From NCBI RefSeq assembly GCF_000143415.4, contig NW_003314364.1, positions 282,479 through 346,478 of the forward strand: a DNA stretch of 64,000 nucleotides, given 5' to 3'. The position numbers and the translations under genes were made by a program. Numbering within the stretch: position 1 is the stretch's first letter; each line of letters begins with the position of its first letter. The notes under the pieces are model-generated. The model was not told the DNA's origin. It made no database searches and saw only the letters and a list, made by a program, of their open reading frames with translations. This document shows positions 10,331 to 22,222 of this stretch, in pieces. The stretch is from Selaginella moellendorffii. Lineage: Eukaryota > Streptophyta > Lycopodiopsida > Selaginellales > Selaginellaceae.

Positions 10331-10474
10331 CCGAGTAACTAGCATTACCCCGAATGCAGCGGCACTCCAGCAATATCTTGTAAAATCCTCTCTCACAATT
10401 TGCAGACGCTCCCCAGAACGCTCACAAAATTTACAAAATACGCTGGCCTGTCCGCGACGCAGAACGTCTATTGT

Positions 10475-10562
10475 CTTCTTACCGCGAAGAGTCACGGGTA
10501 CTTGAGCTCCTCCTTGGCAGAGTTGTCAAGAACTTGAGTAGGCACGGATTCGAAATCCTCTG
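10475..10562 (-). repeat. Partial duplicate of the TRFL-like exon end
   Basis: About 88 bp nearly identical to 11409-11497 (CTTACCGCGAAGAGTC..., GAGCTCCTCCTTGGC...). It includes the end of exon 3 and its splice donor. Separation is about 935 bp, same orientation. Confidence 0.8.
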
Positions 10563-11418
10563 TCCGGTAAGACCCCCCGAGTGGAGCATCTTACAGACAA
10601 AATGCCTCGCAAAGGTCAATGCCGAAAAAGAGAAGTCCGTGCCAAAATTGGTCTTTCATCTAAGTCAAGCGCCAGATCCGTGGAGCCACACCGAAGATAC
10701 ATCTGGATGACGATGTTTCCCAGCACCGAATCTGTCAGGAGGAGCGATTCCCTCAAGACGAGCCTGTGAACGCGATCTCTCCCGCCTCCATCTACTCCAC
10801 TCCAGTAGCCGCTTCATCTCCGTCCGGCGTTGATCTTCTTGATCCCAAATTCTTCCAGGGACTTGACGATCGATCGATCGATCAAGCACAGAATGCGCGG
10901 CAAGGGCAAGACTGGCAGTTCTTAGCAACTTGCTTCGATCGCCATCCTGGGGTTTCTATTGTTCGTGTTGCGGGCAAGAAAATTGCGAGATCGAGCTTCC
11001 CACAGCCGTTGATCGGCTGCTTGCCCTCCTTCCCCTTCAGATCAAATGCCAGGAACTAGCTAGGAGAATAAAAAGACACGGATCCAAATCATCCGGATCG
11101 TGAAGGCAAGCATCTAAGGAGCGATCAAATACATGTCGAAGATCTAAATCCGGCCAAGCTGGGCAAGATTGCTGCTCTGCGAGACGTTTAGATGGCAGTA
11201 GGATCCCATAAACTTCTCCGTATAAGAGGAAGAGGGAACGTATCCATCCCAAGCTGTCAGGGCAACAAACCAAGCCATGGTCCACACGATTCTTGATTGA
11301 CGTGAACATTCACATACTAGAAAACTCTCCCAACAGATTGATTTATATAGACCATACATCCGAAGCTTTCACAAAACGATTCTACTCGACAACCAGCTCA
11401 ACGACGAAGTCTTCTTAC
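10563..11418. other. Unresolved part of the gene-like island
   Basis: GC-balanced sequence with short open frames on both strands and a GATC run (10867-10882). It could hold downstream introns or exons of the minus-strand TRFL-like gene, but no Myb-type or other domain was recognised. Confidence 0.3.
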
Positions 11419-12302
11419 CGCGAAGAGTCGCGGGTACTTGAGCTCCTCCTTGGCGGAGTTGTCAAGAACTTGAGTTGGCACGGGTTCGAAATCCTCCAGG
11501 ATCTGAGGTTGGACCATCTGGGTGCCAATGATCTGCGTGCCAATGATCTGGGTGCCAGTCTGCACTTCAAAGGCCGCAGCTGCCGCCTCGGTGGCTCGGG
11601 CCACTGCGTGAAGTGGAGTCGATGGGACTATCTCCACACTGGCAACCGGCTTGACTTCATCTACAGGATCAGCCCCTTGATCAAGGTCCAAATCCGCGGC
11701 GCCTTCGACCACCTGACCAGCAGCAACGTCAAAATCGCCAGTGCCCTCGACAGCAGCAAGGCCCGGAGCTCCACCATCGTGGACGTGAGATGATATCCAC
11801 TCCTCGCAAATCCTCAACGCGGCCAGGATATCCTGCTCAAGAGCGGCAAGCCTTTGCGGCAAGATTCCATGGGATCCGACATGATCCCTCCTCTGCCTCT
11901 TGGGCTCCGCTTCGTCCCCTTCGACATCCTCCGGGAAGAGTTCTAGGTCCACCTTAAACAAGGCGTCGGTACCTTGGGCCACCACACCCAGCGATCCCTC
12001 GGTGACCGCGTACCAAAACCCAGCTACCATAATCTACAACCGAGACAGAAAAAAGTGAGGGAGAAGCTCGCGGTAGAGAGAAAGAAGCTACCATGATCGA
12101 CTTGATCACGACCTCTCCATTCTCTGGAAAGTTCTGGACATGCGCCGCCTCAATCCTCCCTGTGAAAGATCAACCCACATTCAATCATCTCAACTTGTAT
12201 ACCTCTCAAATCGGCGATGGTGGTGTGCAAGGGCGCGATGATGAGCAACCGGGTGCCCAGCGTCGTCTCCACACAAGCACGGCACATCCGATCCTCGGCC
12301 AT
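11419..12302 (-). CDS. TRFL-like protein, N-terminal exons
   Basis: Three-exon partial gene: exon 1 12302-12203, exon 2 12159-12092, exon 3 12033-11419, with GT-AG introns of 43 and 58 nt that keep the frame (261 codons). The first 75 residues read LLIIAPLHTTIADLRG, RIEAAHVQNFP, GEVVIKSIM and GFWYAVTEG. I recall this as the ubiquitin-like N-terminal region of plant TRF-like (TRFL) Myb proteins (motif: initiating-strand, DLK..E..FP..G.I....I.V...FY.L.D). The rest is low complexity: acidic segments, PKRQRRD (a nuclear-signal-like patch) and a GTQIIGTQIIGTQ repeat. Exon 3 ends at a clear donor (GCG/GTAAG), so more exons are expected; no Myb domain was found downstream. An alternative in-frame ATG lies at 12347. 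Confidence 0.45.
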
Positions 12303-12889
12303 GCTCTCCCTAGAGCCCCAGCTCCAACCTAAAGCTTTCATTTGCATGAATCACATGCGGACACGTGGCTATCTAAATGTCCTAGCTTGTATTTAAGAAA
12401 GGCAACGTAACCATCGCGCTTTTAAAAGATTATTCCAGCGTAAGAGAATATCCACCGAGAAAAAGCGCGCAAAGCGAGATGGGATGATTTCAAAACCCGG
12501 AGAGATGGATTAGGGAAACAGGGCAGATCTTTTCTTTCTTATTTTTTATCAACAGATCCAAAACCAAGAGCTTCGTTGTTCTAATTTGAAAGTCCTTTTA
12601 AATGCCACTATTTGTGACCTGGAGTTTCTAGTGAAACATTGGATTTCATCTCCTACGATGGTCACCTCCAATTTGAGACAATGGCATTTCGATTGCATTT
12701 GCCAGACACGAATGAAGAACCAGGGACAAACCCCAAGAGCACTTCTCAGTGACATTATAAAGGCGGAGCAGGACGGGTAGGTTATTTTATGTTCTCTCTT
12801 GGTTCTCGCTACCCTACGTCTTTGCTCGGTGGCCAACATTCTCCTCTCTTTAGTCATGGCAACATTGGTGGAAAAACGATCCTGCTACA
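12303..12889. other. Upstream region of the TRFL-like gene, no gene recognised
   Basis: Would contain the promoter and 5' leader of the minus-strand gene. 12763-12805 (GGCGGAGCAG...GACGGGTAGG TTATT) is repeated at 14017-14060 and probably marks LTR pieces around the gypsy remnant that follows. Confidence 0.35.
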
Positions 12890-13870
12890 TTTCAGGCAAT
12901 GATGAATCACCTCTTTTTCATTGTATTTCTTAATGACATTCTCTTGTATAGCAGCTCTTGGGAGGAACATTTATGCCACTTCGAGAAGACTCTTCAAGTT
13001 CTTGACGAGTTCTCGCTTGTGGGCAAATTGAGCAAGTGTTCCTTCGGTATAACAGAGATTAAAAAAGAACGTAGCTCTTTGACTGACCGGCCAGTTCGCT
13101 ATCGCCTTTACCTGCCCCCCATCAATAATGAAGCCGAGGTACTCGGCCTTTGCAACTATCTCAGTAAGTTTGTTGTAAATTATGCATCTACCACTGTCTG
13201 ATCTTTTAGGTCCATCCAGTTTACTTGGAATGAGAACACTCATTTTGCTTTTGAGTACTGGATTTCTCCAGACAGTATGAAGCTTAATTTTCGGTAGGCA
13301 TACCATCCAGAGTCGGATGCTCAGGCAGAAATGCTCGTGTTTGCTGCAGTGGCAAACCGACATCATGGCTTCACGTGCAGTATGAATTTAACAAAACACT
13401 CCACTTGGCCATTGGGATGCTACCATACACAACTCTGTATGGACGGGAAGTTCCAGGTCTGTTTGATTTTAAACCCACAGATTCACCGGCTGGCAACGAA
13501 CACCTGCTTGCTCTTCGGGAAATCCAGTTGCTGGTTTTACACCATTTAGAAGCAGCCAGGAACCGATGAAGCAGTCTGCTGACGGAAGACACTCATTTCG
13601 TGAATTTCAAGTGGATATGTATGTTTTTGTCGAGTGGCAGACATATTGGGAAGCAGAAGAGTGTCCCAAGTCCAAGCTCCATCCTCGCTCTTATCAGGTC
13701 GACAAACAAATCAATGAGGTGGTGTACAAACTTTTCCACAAGATTCGCGCCTTCACATGACTATTTCCAAGCCAGCCAGAAATACCAACTTCAACAATAG
13801 CCATGGGTGACAGATTGTTACTTATCACAGAGATGGTCGTGGCTCAGGAAGATCAGGTGTTGTGCAACAA
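12890..13870 (+). pseudogene. Decayed Ty3/gypsy pol remnant
   Basis: 12899-13070 reads FLNDILLYSSSWEEHL and LVGKLSKCSFGITE, the reverse-transcriptase segment after the catalytic box (usual YLDDILIYSxTWEEHLxHLRxVLxxL). Around 13300 AYHPESDAQAE is the integrase YHPxSDGQTE motif. 13375-13569 gives LHLAIGMLPYTTLYGREVPG, the integrase C-terminal region, and 13566-13750 reads MKQSADGRHSFREFQVDMYV, the GPY/F-like end. The order is normal but the RNase H and integrase core between about 13150 and 13290 are deleted and frames shift. Related 45-bp segments at 12763 and 14017 suggest LTR remains on either side. Confidence 0.65.
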
Positions 13871-15480
13871 GACATTCTCCCGTTTTCGGATTCATTGGTA
13901 GGGGATGATAGCAGAGAATGACACCTGGGTTCTACTAAGGAACTGGCCGCTCTGCATGATTCTGGGGGTGCTGTGCTGCAAGTACAGAGTATTCGACCAT
14001 GTTATGAGTATAAAGGTGGAGCAGGGGGTGGTGACGGGTAGGTTATTTTATGTTCTCTCACTTATGGCTAACATTCTATTCTCTTTATTCCTTCATTGTA
14101 CATCAGGATTGTTCCCAATTCAGCAATATAATCATGCTGTTTGTAGCCAACTGGAGACCTTGTTTGTCTCCAACATTATAAGGAATTCCTATAAGAATTT
14201 ACTCAGAATACAAAATTATATACCTCTGTGTATTGATCTTTATTATCACTCTCAGATGTTGAAGAAAAGTTTTGCTTCTCCTTAGATCATTATATTCTCT
14301 TCTCTTGATTCTTGAGCAATAGAAGAGATGATCTTAACAGTGGTATGGGATAGACTGTCCACTTATACCATCTTGCTCTTCCATGAGACCTAACAAAAAT
14401 CTCAAGCAAAAAAATGTTATTATCTATAACAAAGAAGTTTGTATAACAAAAAAGTTTGAAATTGATAATAGAAACTTACTCATGTTTCTTAAACTTGATT
14501 GTGTATACTATATGTCAAAACCTCCTTACAAATATTGTCATCGAAAGATTAACTATTTCAAATATGAATCACCTTGTGGATTTTTTAATACCAATTGGAT
14601 CTAGACTCCACCATGGTGCCCCGCCCAGCAACAAACAGGCTCACCTCAAAGATGACCCTAATCGCTATGTACCCATAATGGCAGATCATAAAAAGCATCT
14701 GATCACATTGGATGCCCATCGGATGTGCATAATAGATGGCAGGCCAATCAAATGTTGCCACCTGGCAAATGCAATATTCCACAGTACAAATTCTTTTTCA
14801 TGGACACTCCATACCTATAGGAATTCCAACATTTTTTGGATTCTAGAGGTTTTAGCAATTTAACTGCTTTTTATTTGTGGATGCACTTGAAGATTTGTGA
14901 GACCAAGACAATGGACTACTTGGCATCTTATCTACAGATTTTAAAGCCACCATTGTACAACTATATAAAGTTCATTGATGTAAATTGGACAACATATACA
15001 GTAAGATACCACTATTAGAGGTATTTCATCATGTCCTCATTAATGTTGCCATGAATCACAGTGGTACTACATGGGGGATTATGAATGCCTACTCAAGCTA
15101 TCGAATGGTAGGATACTGTTTTAGCCGACATCAAATTTGCAAAGCTTTAGCTATACACAACCCTACAAGGCTTGCACAAAGGCACTTATCTAGGATTCAA
15201 AGATGGATATATACCAATGAAGTGCCATATACACTGTGCCACATGGATTGTGAGTACCTGATTTAGTTTTCAAACTTTTTTATGTTACCATCTCATACTT
15301 TGCTCTCATAGTGTATTATAAACTAGTATCATACAAATTTTTTTATCCATGCCATGATTTGTGGTGCTATATATTACAACATCTCTTGCAAGTATTGACT
15401 ACAAAGTAGTCATATGCAATTTTGAACACCTATGCGCATGCTATTCACAAATTTGGTCATTCAATGTTGCAAATGTGACT
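13871..15480. other. Retroelement-derived sequence, no intact gene
   Basis: 14017-14340 resembles an LTR end followed by AACAGTGGTATGGGATAG, a primer-site-like sequence (about 14337). From 14380 to 15480 there are only short open frames on both strands without recognised domains. Confidence 0.35.
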
Positions 15481-16350
15481 TCGGGTATTGAAAAATACTT
15501 GTCAGTCATTCCTTATGGACACTTTTTCCTTACTGCCATGACGGCAGAAAGTCGGTACAGTTGGTTCCCTTTATTGTTCCCACTTGAGCTAGTTGAGAAA
15601 CTGGTCAATGACCATGTACTTAAATCATATAAACATAAGGTAGGAACCCTATGTGTTTCTTGCTGAGCATACTCGGCTTGGTTTGAGAAACTCCTATCAT
15701 TAGCTTGCAGTTGCTAGTATCAAGAACCCCCGTATATTGAGATTAGTCCCTCAATATCGCTGAATGATAGCTTACCGTGTTTGCCAAACACCCTTGCTAT
15801 CATACCTTTAGTGTTAGTATCATTTCGGTCCCAAATGCTAATTATGGAAAGTGTCTAGATTTGCTCATTTGGCATATTTATGGAATGTAAAGATCGGCCT
15901 AAACACAATGGTGTTTGTCCTGTGTCCAAATTCACAATCTATTTAGTAAGTTTCGAGCTTGTCCTAGAGACTAACTCCTGGTACTAAAGGAAGCTTGGGG
16001 TGAAAGCCCAAAGCGTGTGTCCCTCAAGGGGGGGGCTGTAGGTGGTTCCAAATGTATAGTAGGGATAGTGGTTGAAATGTATGTTTAACCACTTGAGACA
16101 TTAGTTTGGCTCCCGCTGGGCTATGTCGCTCCTTGTTTTGTGTTTGGCTTGGGTCTAAGCCCAAGTTCCATGCTGCTCTAGTTGGTGGGGTACCCTCCTC
16201 CTTGCGTTAGGCCACCGGTATGCCAAAATTGTGCTAGACTCCGTCTGACACCATTTTGCATGCAGGTGCTGGATACGAAGAGCTGGTGCTCATGGGATTG
16301 TACTAGACCCTTGTTTCGTAGCGCAACGGGCTTGGATTTCGGCTCTAAAT
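15481..16350 (+). repeat. Dispersed repeat, copy 1
   Basis: Diverged copy of 18842-19510: shared blocks include TTCGGGTATTGAAAAATAC..., TATGGACACTTTTTCCTTAC, ATGATAGCTTACCGTGTTTG and TTGCTCATTTGGCAT. Near 15999 it carries the GGGTGAAAGCCCAAAGCGTG motif and near 16045 the CCAAATGTATAGTAGGGATA motif that occur in the LTRs further on, so this is an old LTR-element piece. Confidence 0.65.
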
Positions 16351-16656
16351 TCATGTGTGCTACATCCAGAATGGATTAAGAGCGATCACATATTAGAGGC
16401 CATTAATGTAGAGAGGGATATGAATAAAATATGGGCCTCCCAAGCTAGGGCTTTTATCCATGCACTTCAACACAAAACTAGGTACAAAATATCTACTCAA
16501 ATCTTTCCAGATTTTGGTTTTCATCTTCCAACAAATTGAACATCTCTGGAGAAGGCTTTACAAGAAAGTGATATGGTTTTATAAGCAATTATTTGAGTCA
16601 ATGGAGGATATTGGCATTTAGATGCATCAAATGTATGGCATATACAAAGCTTGAGG
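16351..16656. other. No feature recognised
   Basis: AT-rich sequence between a dispersed repeat and a microsatellite; only short open frames. Confidence 0.4.
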
Positions 16657-16711
16657 CATGTATATATATGTATGTATATGTATGTATATATATGTATATA
16701 TATGTATATAT
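16657..16711. repeat. TATATG/TATG microsatellite
   Basis: Runs of TATATATG and TGTATATG. Confidence 0.9.
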
Positions 16712-16847
16712 ATTCTTACCCAAACTCATGCTCTATAGGTTAAAATAAACATGAGAAGCTCTAAAATAGTCACCATTTTGAATTGCTCAAATCTCATAAA
16801 GGTTTCAAGTTGCAACCCAATATGCACTATTTTAGCATGTGTTAAGT

Positions 16848-16872
16848 GTATATATATACATATATATGTATG

Positions 16873-16903
<31 letters not shown>

Positions 16904-16931
16904 GTATATATGTATGTATATGTATATATTT
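16848..16931. repeat. TATATG microsatellite, second tract
   Basis: About 84 bp of TATATATA/GTATATAT repeats, 140 bp after the first tract. Confidence 0.9.
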
Positions 16932-17104
16932 ATTTGTTTCTTTAATATGTTTATTATTTTCACAATATAGTCAAAACATTGAGTAGTAAGGATATTGAAC
17001 TCTTGCCTAAACCATTTCTATATAGTGTTGAAGGTGTTAATTTGACATAGGTATTTAGTTATACCTTTTTTGTGATATTCTCTATGCTAAGAATTTCCTT
17101 GTTT

Positions 17105-17400
17105 TGAGTAGCACTGTAGCGCATGTGATCATGGGATGAGATTTGGATATACTGTCATCATGGAACCTTGGAACCTTAGGGGATAAATGGGGATAAAATA
17201 GCCATTAAGGGCTCTCTCATCAAGCAATTGGCCCTTTTCCAGTTGGCTTAAGGGGAGAGAGATAAAGTGCGTTGTAGTTGGTATCGAAGTAAATGGCACG
17301 GGTTTGATTCCCATTGATTAGTGGCTACTTAAAATATAATATACCCTTGAGCAAGGTATATTCCTACCCCTAAATTTGAAAATCATATGTATTAGGCATC
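17105..17400 (+). repeat. Dispersed repeat family, member 1
   Basis: Block beginning GCGCATGTGATCATGGGATG, then GGGGATAAATGGGGATAAAA and CTTAAGGGGAGAGAGATAA. Members recur at about 17965-18120, 18285-18440, 18780-18830 and 19870-19990. Confidence 0.75.
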
Positions 17401-17426
17401 CATGCATACATCCTTCCTCTTGTGAA

Positions 17427-17960
17427 GCATCCCAAATGAAGGTATCCACCGTGGGACTGTGGTACGAGTGGATTACTAGTTGCCTCACATGGAAACACAA
17501 AGCATCCCAGACGAAGGTATCCACCATGGGACTGCGGTACGGGTGGATGATTAGTTGCCTCACATGGAATAACTGGTTTATATAGAGCATCCCAGACGAA
17601 AGTATCCACTGTGGGACTATAGTACGGATGGATGACTAATTGCCTCACATAGAATAGCGGATCTACACAATGGAAAGATTGATAGATTGAGTGTAGATAG
17701 TCAATAGTCAATGAGGACATTAACATCTCTGAAGGTATCCATCGTGGGACTGCAGTATGGGTGGATGATTAGTTGCCTCACATGGAATAGTTAGTTTACA
17801 TAGAGCATCCCAGACGAAAGTATTCACCGTGGGACTGCAGTACGGATGGATGACTAATTGCCTCACATGGAATAGCTGATCTACACAATGGAAAGATTGA
17901 TAGATTGAGTGTAGATAGTCAATAGTCAATGAGGACATTAACATCTCTGAAGGGGGGGTG
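17427..17960 (+). repeat. Tandem/higher-order repeat, about 73-85 bp units
   Basis: Units of the type CATCCCAGACGAAGGTATCC, ...GTGGGACTGCGGTACGGGTG, ...GATTAGTTGCCTCACATGG start near 17427, 17500, 17586, 17731 and 17804. A larger unit including ACACAATGGAAAGATTGATA and GAGGACATTAACATCTCTG is present twice (about 17650-17740, 17880-17955), giving a higher-order period of about 218 bp. A decayed copy lies near 18590. Confidence 0.8.
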
Positions 17961-18841
17961 AGTATAGCGCATATGATCATGGGATGAGATTTGGATATAC
18001 TATCACTGTGGATCCTTGGAACCTTGGGGGATAAATAGGGATAAAATAGCTACTAAGGGTTTTCTTATCAAGCAATTACCCTTTTCCAGTTGACTTAAGG
18101 GGAGAGAGATAAGGTGCACTACAAGCACATAATAACAATCTGGAATCAAACATTTTCACTCTATCATACTAGGCTAAATTTGAATAATACCTTCTACACT
18201 TGGACTTGTCAATACAATGTGTATTAGAAAATGTAGAAAGCATCCCACTCACAAATTACATTGCAACAACACTACCCATATATAGTGCATGTGTTCATGG
18301 GATGAATTTAGATATACTATCACTGTAGATCCTTAGAACCTTTGGGGATAAATGGGGATAGAATAACCATTAAAAGTTCTCTCATAATGCAATTGCCTTT
18401 TTTCCAGTTGGCTTAAAAGGAGAGAAATAGAGTGTGTTACATGTGGTATTGGAGTAAATGGCATGGGTTCAATTCTCATTAATTAATGGCTACTTAAAAA
18501 TATAACATACCCTTGAGTAAGGTATATTCATACCCTTAAAATTAAAATCATATGTATTGGGCATCCATAAGTACATCCTTCATCTTGTAAGGTATCTATT
18601 ATGGGATTGTGGCACGGGTGGATGATTAGTTGTCTCATATGGAATAGTTAGTTTACACAATAGAAAAATTGGTAGATTCAATGTGGAAATGAAGATGTTA
18701 ATTCCCCTTGGCTTAATAGAGGTTGTTAGTTAATAGTTAATAAGGACATTGACATCTCTAAAGGGGGACTAAAGGTAATGTATATGATCATAGGATGATA
18801 TTTGGATATACTATCATTGTGAATCTGTCATGAATATGACT
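17961..18841 (+). repeat. Further copies of the 17105 repeat family
   Basis: Members 2-4 of the family with increasing divergence, including TTAGGTTTTATTTTGGTATT-like primer-site remnants (GTGGTATTGGAGTAAATGGC near 18440). No protein recognised. Confidence 0.55.
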
Positions 18842-19510
18842 TCGGGTATCGAAAGTTACCTGTCGGCCAGTCCTTATGGACACTCTTTTCTTACTACCAC
18901 GTTGGTACAAGGTCAGTATTGCTGGTTCCCTTTATTAGCCCCTCTTTTTCAAGTGTTAGTAAACTAGACTTTGCATCTGTACTTGGCCGGACGAGCATAA
19001 GAAAGGAATTCCTAAGTGTCTATTTAGCCAAGTATACTTAGCTTGGCTTGTTAGTTCTCTTTTGCTCTGTCTTGCACTGGCTTGACAAGAAGCCTTGTGT
19101 ATTGAAATTAGTTCCTCAATATCGCTACATGATAGCTTACCGTGTTTGCCAAACACTCTCGCTATCATGCCCTTTGTGTTAGTCTCATTCCGGTCCCAAA
19201 TGCTATTTATGAAAAGTGTCCAGATTTGCTCATTTGGCATATCTCGAGTTTGTCCTAGAGACTAACTCCTGATACTAAGGGAGGCTTGGGGTGAAAGCCC
19301 AAAGTGCCTCAAGTTGGTCAACCATGCCTGACCTACCCACTATCCCTATTATCCATTTGGAACCCCCCACAGCCCCCCCCCCCCCTTTGAGGAACACACA
19401 GTCTAGCTCCCACTTGCATGCCTGTCCTTGTTCTGCGTCCGGCTTAGGTCTAACCCCAAGTTCCATGCTAGCTAGTGGAGTACCCATGTCCTTGCGTTAG
19501 GCCACCGGTA
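18842..19510 (+). repeat. Dispersed repeat, copy 2
   Basis: Partner of 15481-16350. At 19291-19305 it has GTGAAAGCCCAAAGTG; immediately afterwards the CCCACTATCCCTATTAT and GGAACCCCCCACAGCC stretch reads the LTR motif in the opposite direction, showing an internal inversion. Confidence 0.6.
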
Positions 19511-20128
19511 TGCCGAAATAACGCCAAACTCTATTTGGCTCCGTTTTGCATGCTGGTCCTAGCATTGGGATGCTGGTTGTTTTAGGACTGTTCCAAGTTG
19601 CTCTGTGCTTCTGTCCCTTTGCTCCTCGGGCTGTATGCTTGGGAGTTGTTTCGTGGTCCAATTCCATCACTCCTTGGCTCCATGCTTGGGAGTTTGGCAC
19701 TATTCCTTTGTTCAGTGGCCGAAGGCCTTGAACCTCAGGTTCCACACCACTGTCCTATGGACACATGGCATGTGACATGTGGCATCTAACACGTGGCATG
19801 TGGAGGGTTTAGGTTCCACTTCGTGGTGTTATCCTATGGTAAATCACCATAGGATAAAGGGTAGAAACCACGTGTGCTACATTATCCTTGGAACATTAGA
19901 GGATAAATGAAGGTAAAATAACCATTAAAGGCTTCATCATCAAACAATTCCCCATTTTTTAGTTGGCTTAAGGGGAGAGAGATAGAGTGTATTACACCAC
20001 AGCTACTCTAGTCATTACAAGAGTGTAAGTCACAAATTTTTTTTTTTCAATTTGCCAACTTACATTGTTTATTTGTCCACCTTTGCCTTGGCCTCAATTA
20101 AGTTCCTTTGCCAAGATTTCTACTTATT
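19511..20128. other. Repeat debris before the gypsy element
   Basis: 19745-19810 has ACATGGCATGTGACATGTGG-type short repeats; 19870-19990 is a member of the 17105 family. No gene. Confidence 0.45.
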
Positions 20129-21255
20129 TGTAAGGAACCAACTCCCCGAGGTGTCGAAGGCTAAAGGATCCCCGAAAACACGACCAAAATGATAAAGAGT
20201 TTATCAGATGAGACTGAGTCCGACATCGAGTTCGAGACTGACTCTAAGACCAAGTTCGAGACCGAGTCCAAGATCAAGTCCGAGACCAACTTCGAGACCG
20301 ACTTTGAGATCGAGTTCAAAACCAAGTCCAAGATATGATATCGGGTCTGAGATCCGATATCGGGTCCAAGATCAAGTCTGAGATTGAGTCTGAGATCGAG
20401 TCCAAGACCAAGTCCGAAGTCGAGTCCGAGATCGAGTTTGGGATCGAGTCCAAGACCGAGTCCGAATACTAATACAAGTTGTGAAAGCCTAAAGCATGTG
20501 TCTCCCGGGGGGGCCTGCAAGGGGTTCCAAAAGTATAGTAGAGATAATGAGGTCCAGGAACCAGTCTTGAAGGAACTCTCCAGTGGTGCTTCCAAACTAA
20601 CTTGAGGTTGAGACTGGGGTTGAGGGGCCTTGGGTGGGAGTGAGCATAGACTCAGGTGGTGCCGGAAGGGCCACCCAAGGAAGTGCTCAAGAGCAGCTCC
20701 CACTCCCAGAAGGGAAACCGATTATGGTGCTCTCGGCTCATGTGGAGTGGTGCCCCACTTGAGTACCTTGTGGCTCATTGGTCCTCGCCCTTCCTAGGGG
20801 CTTGGGCCTTCCCCTTGGGATGGAAGTGGGGGGGCAGGGTAGAGGTACCCATACTGGGCCGTTAGGCCACGATGTTTCCCCTTGGCGTCCCAAAGGAAGT
20901 GTTGCACCCAAGGCTTAGGATTTAGAGGGTCCTATGATCAAGTCTTGTTGTACCAAGGGATGTTAGGAACTTGGAGTCTTGGTGTGCTTGGCTGTTTGTG
21001 CCTGCGGGGAGTGTAGTTAAACCTTAAGTATAGTCTAACTCGGGGAAGGGGTATTGGGACAGATTTGGGAATTTGTGGATGGATGGCTAACGCTCCGTTG
21101 CTTGTTGAGTGAGTAGCTGAAACTAAGTAGGACCAAGTAGGAGTTGGTACAATAAGCGGGAACCTTGGCAAGGGAACTTAGCTAAAGCCAAGGCAGTATT
21201 GGTCAGATAGACGAGGTAAGCTAGCAAATGGGAAAGGAAAAATTTGTGGCTTACA
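20129..21255 (+). repeat. 5' LTR of the gypsy element
   Basis: 1127 bp, TG...CA. Holds a GAG-type hexamer tract at about 20205-20470, the GTGAAAGCCTAAAGC motif at 20481 and CCAAAAGTATAGTAGAGATA at about 20527. The 3' LTR is 1380 bp; the difference lies mostly in the hexamer tract. Confidence 0.85.
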
Positions 21256-21258
21256 ATT

Positions 21259-21272
21259 TGGTATTGAAACCT
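21259..21272 (+). promoter_or_regulatory. Primer-binding site, gypsy element
   Basis: TGGTATTGAAACCT starts 3 bases after the LTR; the usual initiator-Met type site begins TGGTATCAGAGC, so it is diverged after six bases. Confidence 0.6.
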
Positions 21273-21314
21273 TTTCCTAAGTTCTAGCGAAGGATAGAGG
21301 CGGATTGCTAGGAG

Positions 21315-22217
21315 ATGACAAAGGCAGGGCATAAATGAACCAAGGCGAAGACGGAACCTCCTCCAGAGCTAGAGCCTCCAGTCAAACAAAAGGTTATGGA
21401 TGAGGAATCCTTGCATGAGGAGGACTCTAGTGAGGAAACTTCCAAACAGGAGTCCGGTGGCAAGGTACGGTCATCCAAGGCTCGATTGGATGTTCTAAAA
21501 GGACAATTGGCATAGATCAATACCCTGCTGAAGACTCTCATACGCAAGCTAAAACGTGACGAGAAGTGAAAGAAAAAGCAAAAGACTGCGGATGTTGGTA
21601 GCACAAAAGGTGCAGACCCTTTGGCAGGGACTGAGGCAGAACCAACCAAGATCAAACAGAGTGAAGTGGAATCAATCCCTCAGGCAGTTCCTAAGTACAA
21701 ACCAAAGCACCAATCTTCAAGGGAGTGAATGACTATATGGTGGTGGAGGATTGATTTTACCATATGGAGGACTATTTTTGAGCATTGCACATGGAGAAGG
21801 TCCCATGTGCAAAACCATAATTGGCAGATAATGCCAAGTCTTGATGGAGAATGATAAAGGCCAATGAAGGACCGGTGGCCACTTGAGAAATGATAAAGGC
21901 AAAGATTTGCACAACTTACATTCCTCCGAATGTTACTCTTCAGCTAAGGGATGAGCTGAGTAGGCTGAAGTAGAGTATGTGAATGGGTTTATGGCAAAGA
22001 GGATACTTGTCATAGGTATGGGTGACATGGATGCATTCCATGCTTGCATATCAGGCTTGCAAACTTGGGCTCGAGGTAAGCTGATGCGTTGGAACCCGAT
22101 CAACTACAAAGAAGCATTGGATGTGGCCATCAAGGTGCATTTCAATGATAACCTACAAAAGGGGAACATGGTAAGGTTGGGGTCCACGTTTAGCAAAGTG
22201 GCCAAACCAAGAGGGAC
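21315..22217 (+). pseudogene. gag: gag, N-terminal part
   Basis: Capsid-precursor remnant. Starts with an acidic linker (MDEESLHEEDSSEETS, about 21390) and a basic segment (KTLIRKLKRDEK). 21979-22217 reads NGFMAKRILVIGMGDMDAF, HACISGLQTWARGKLM and YKEALDVAIKVHF, the retrotransposon gag core. Several in-frame stops interrupt it (for example near 21325, 21510 and 21565). The rest of gag is displaced to 29722 by the insertion of the non-autonomous element. Confidence 0.65.
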
Positions 22218-22222
22218 ATATG
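22218..22222 (+). repeat. Target duplication ATATG, left
   Basis: Five bases directly before the LTR; repeated at 29717-29721. Confidence 0.9.

Noticed and set aside
17427-17960. Possible CRISPR-like array
   Set aside because: Units are contiguous without unique spacers and in a eukaryotic setting; it is an ordinary tandem repeat.
20161-20703. 180-residue minus-strand ORF in the gypsy LTR
   Set aside because: Covers the LTR hexamer tract and motif; no protein similarity and not kept in the partner LTR.
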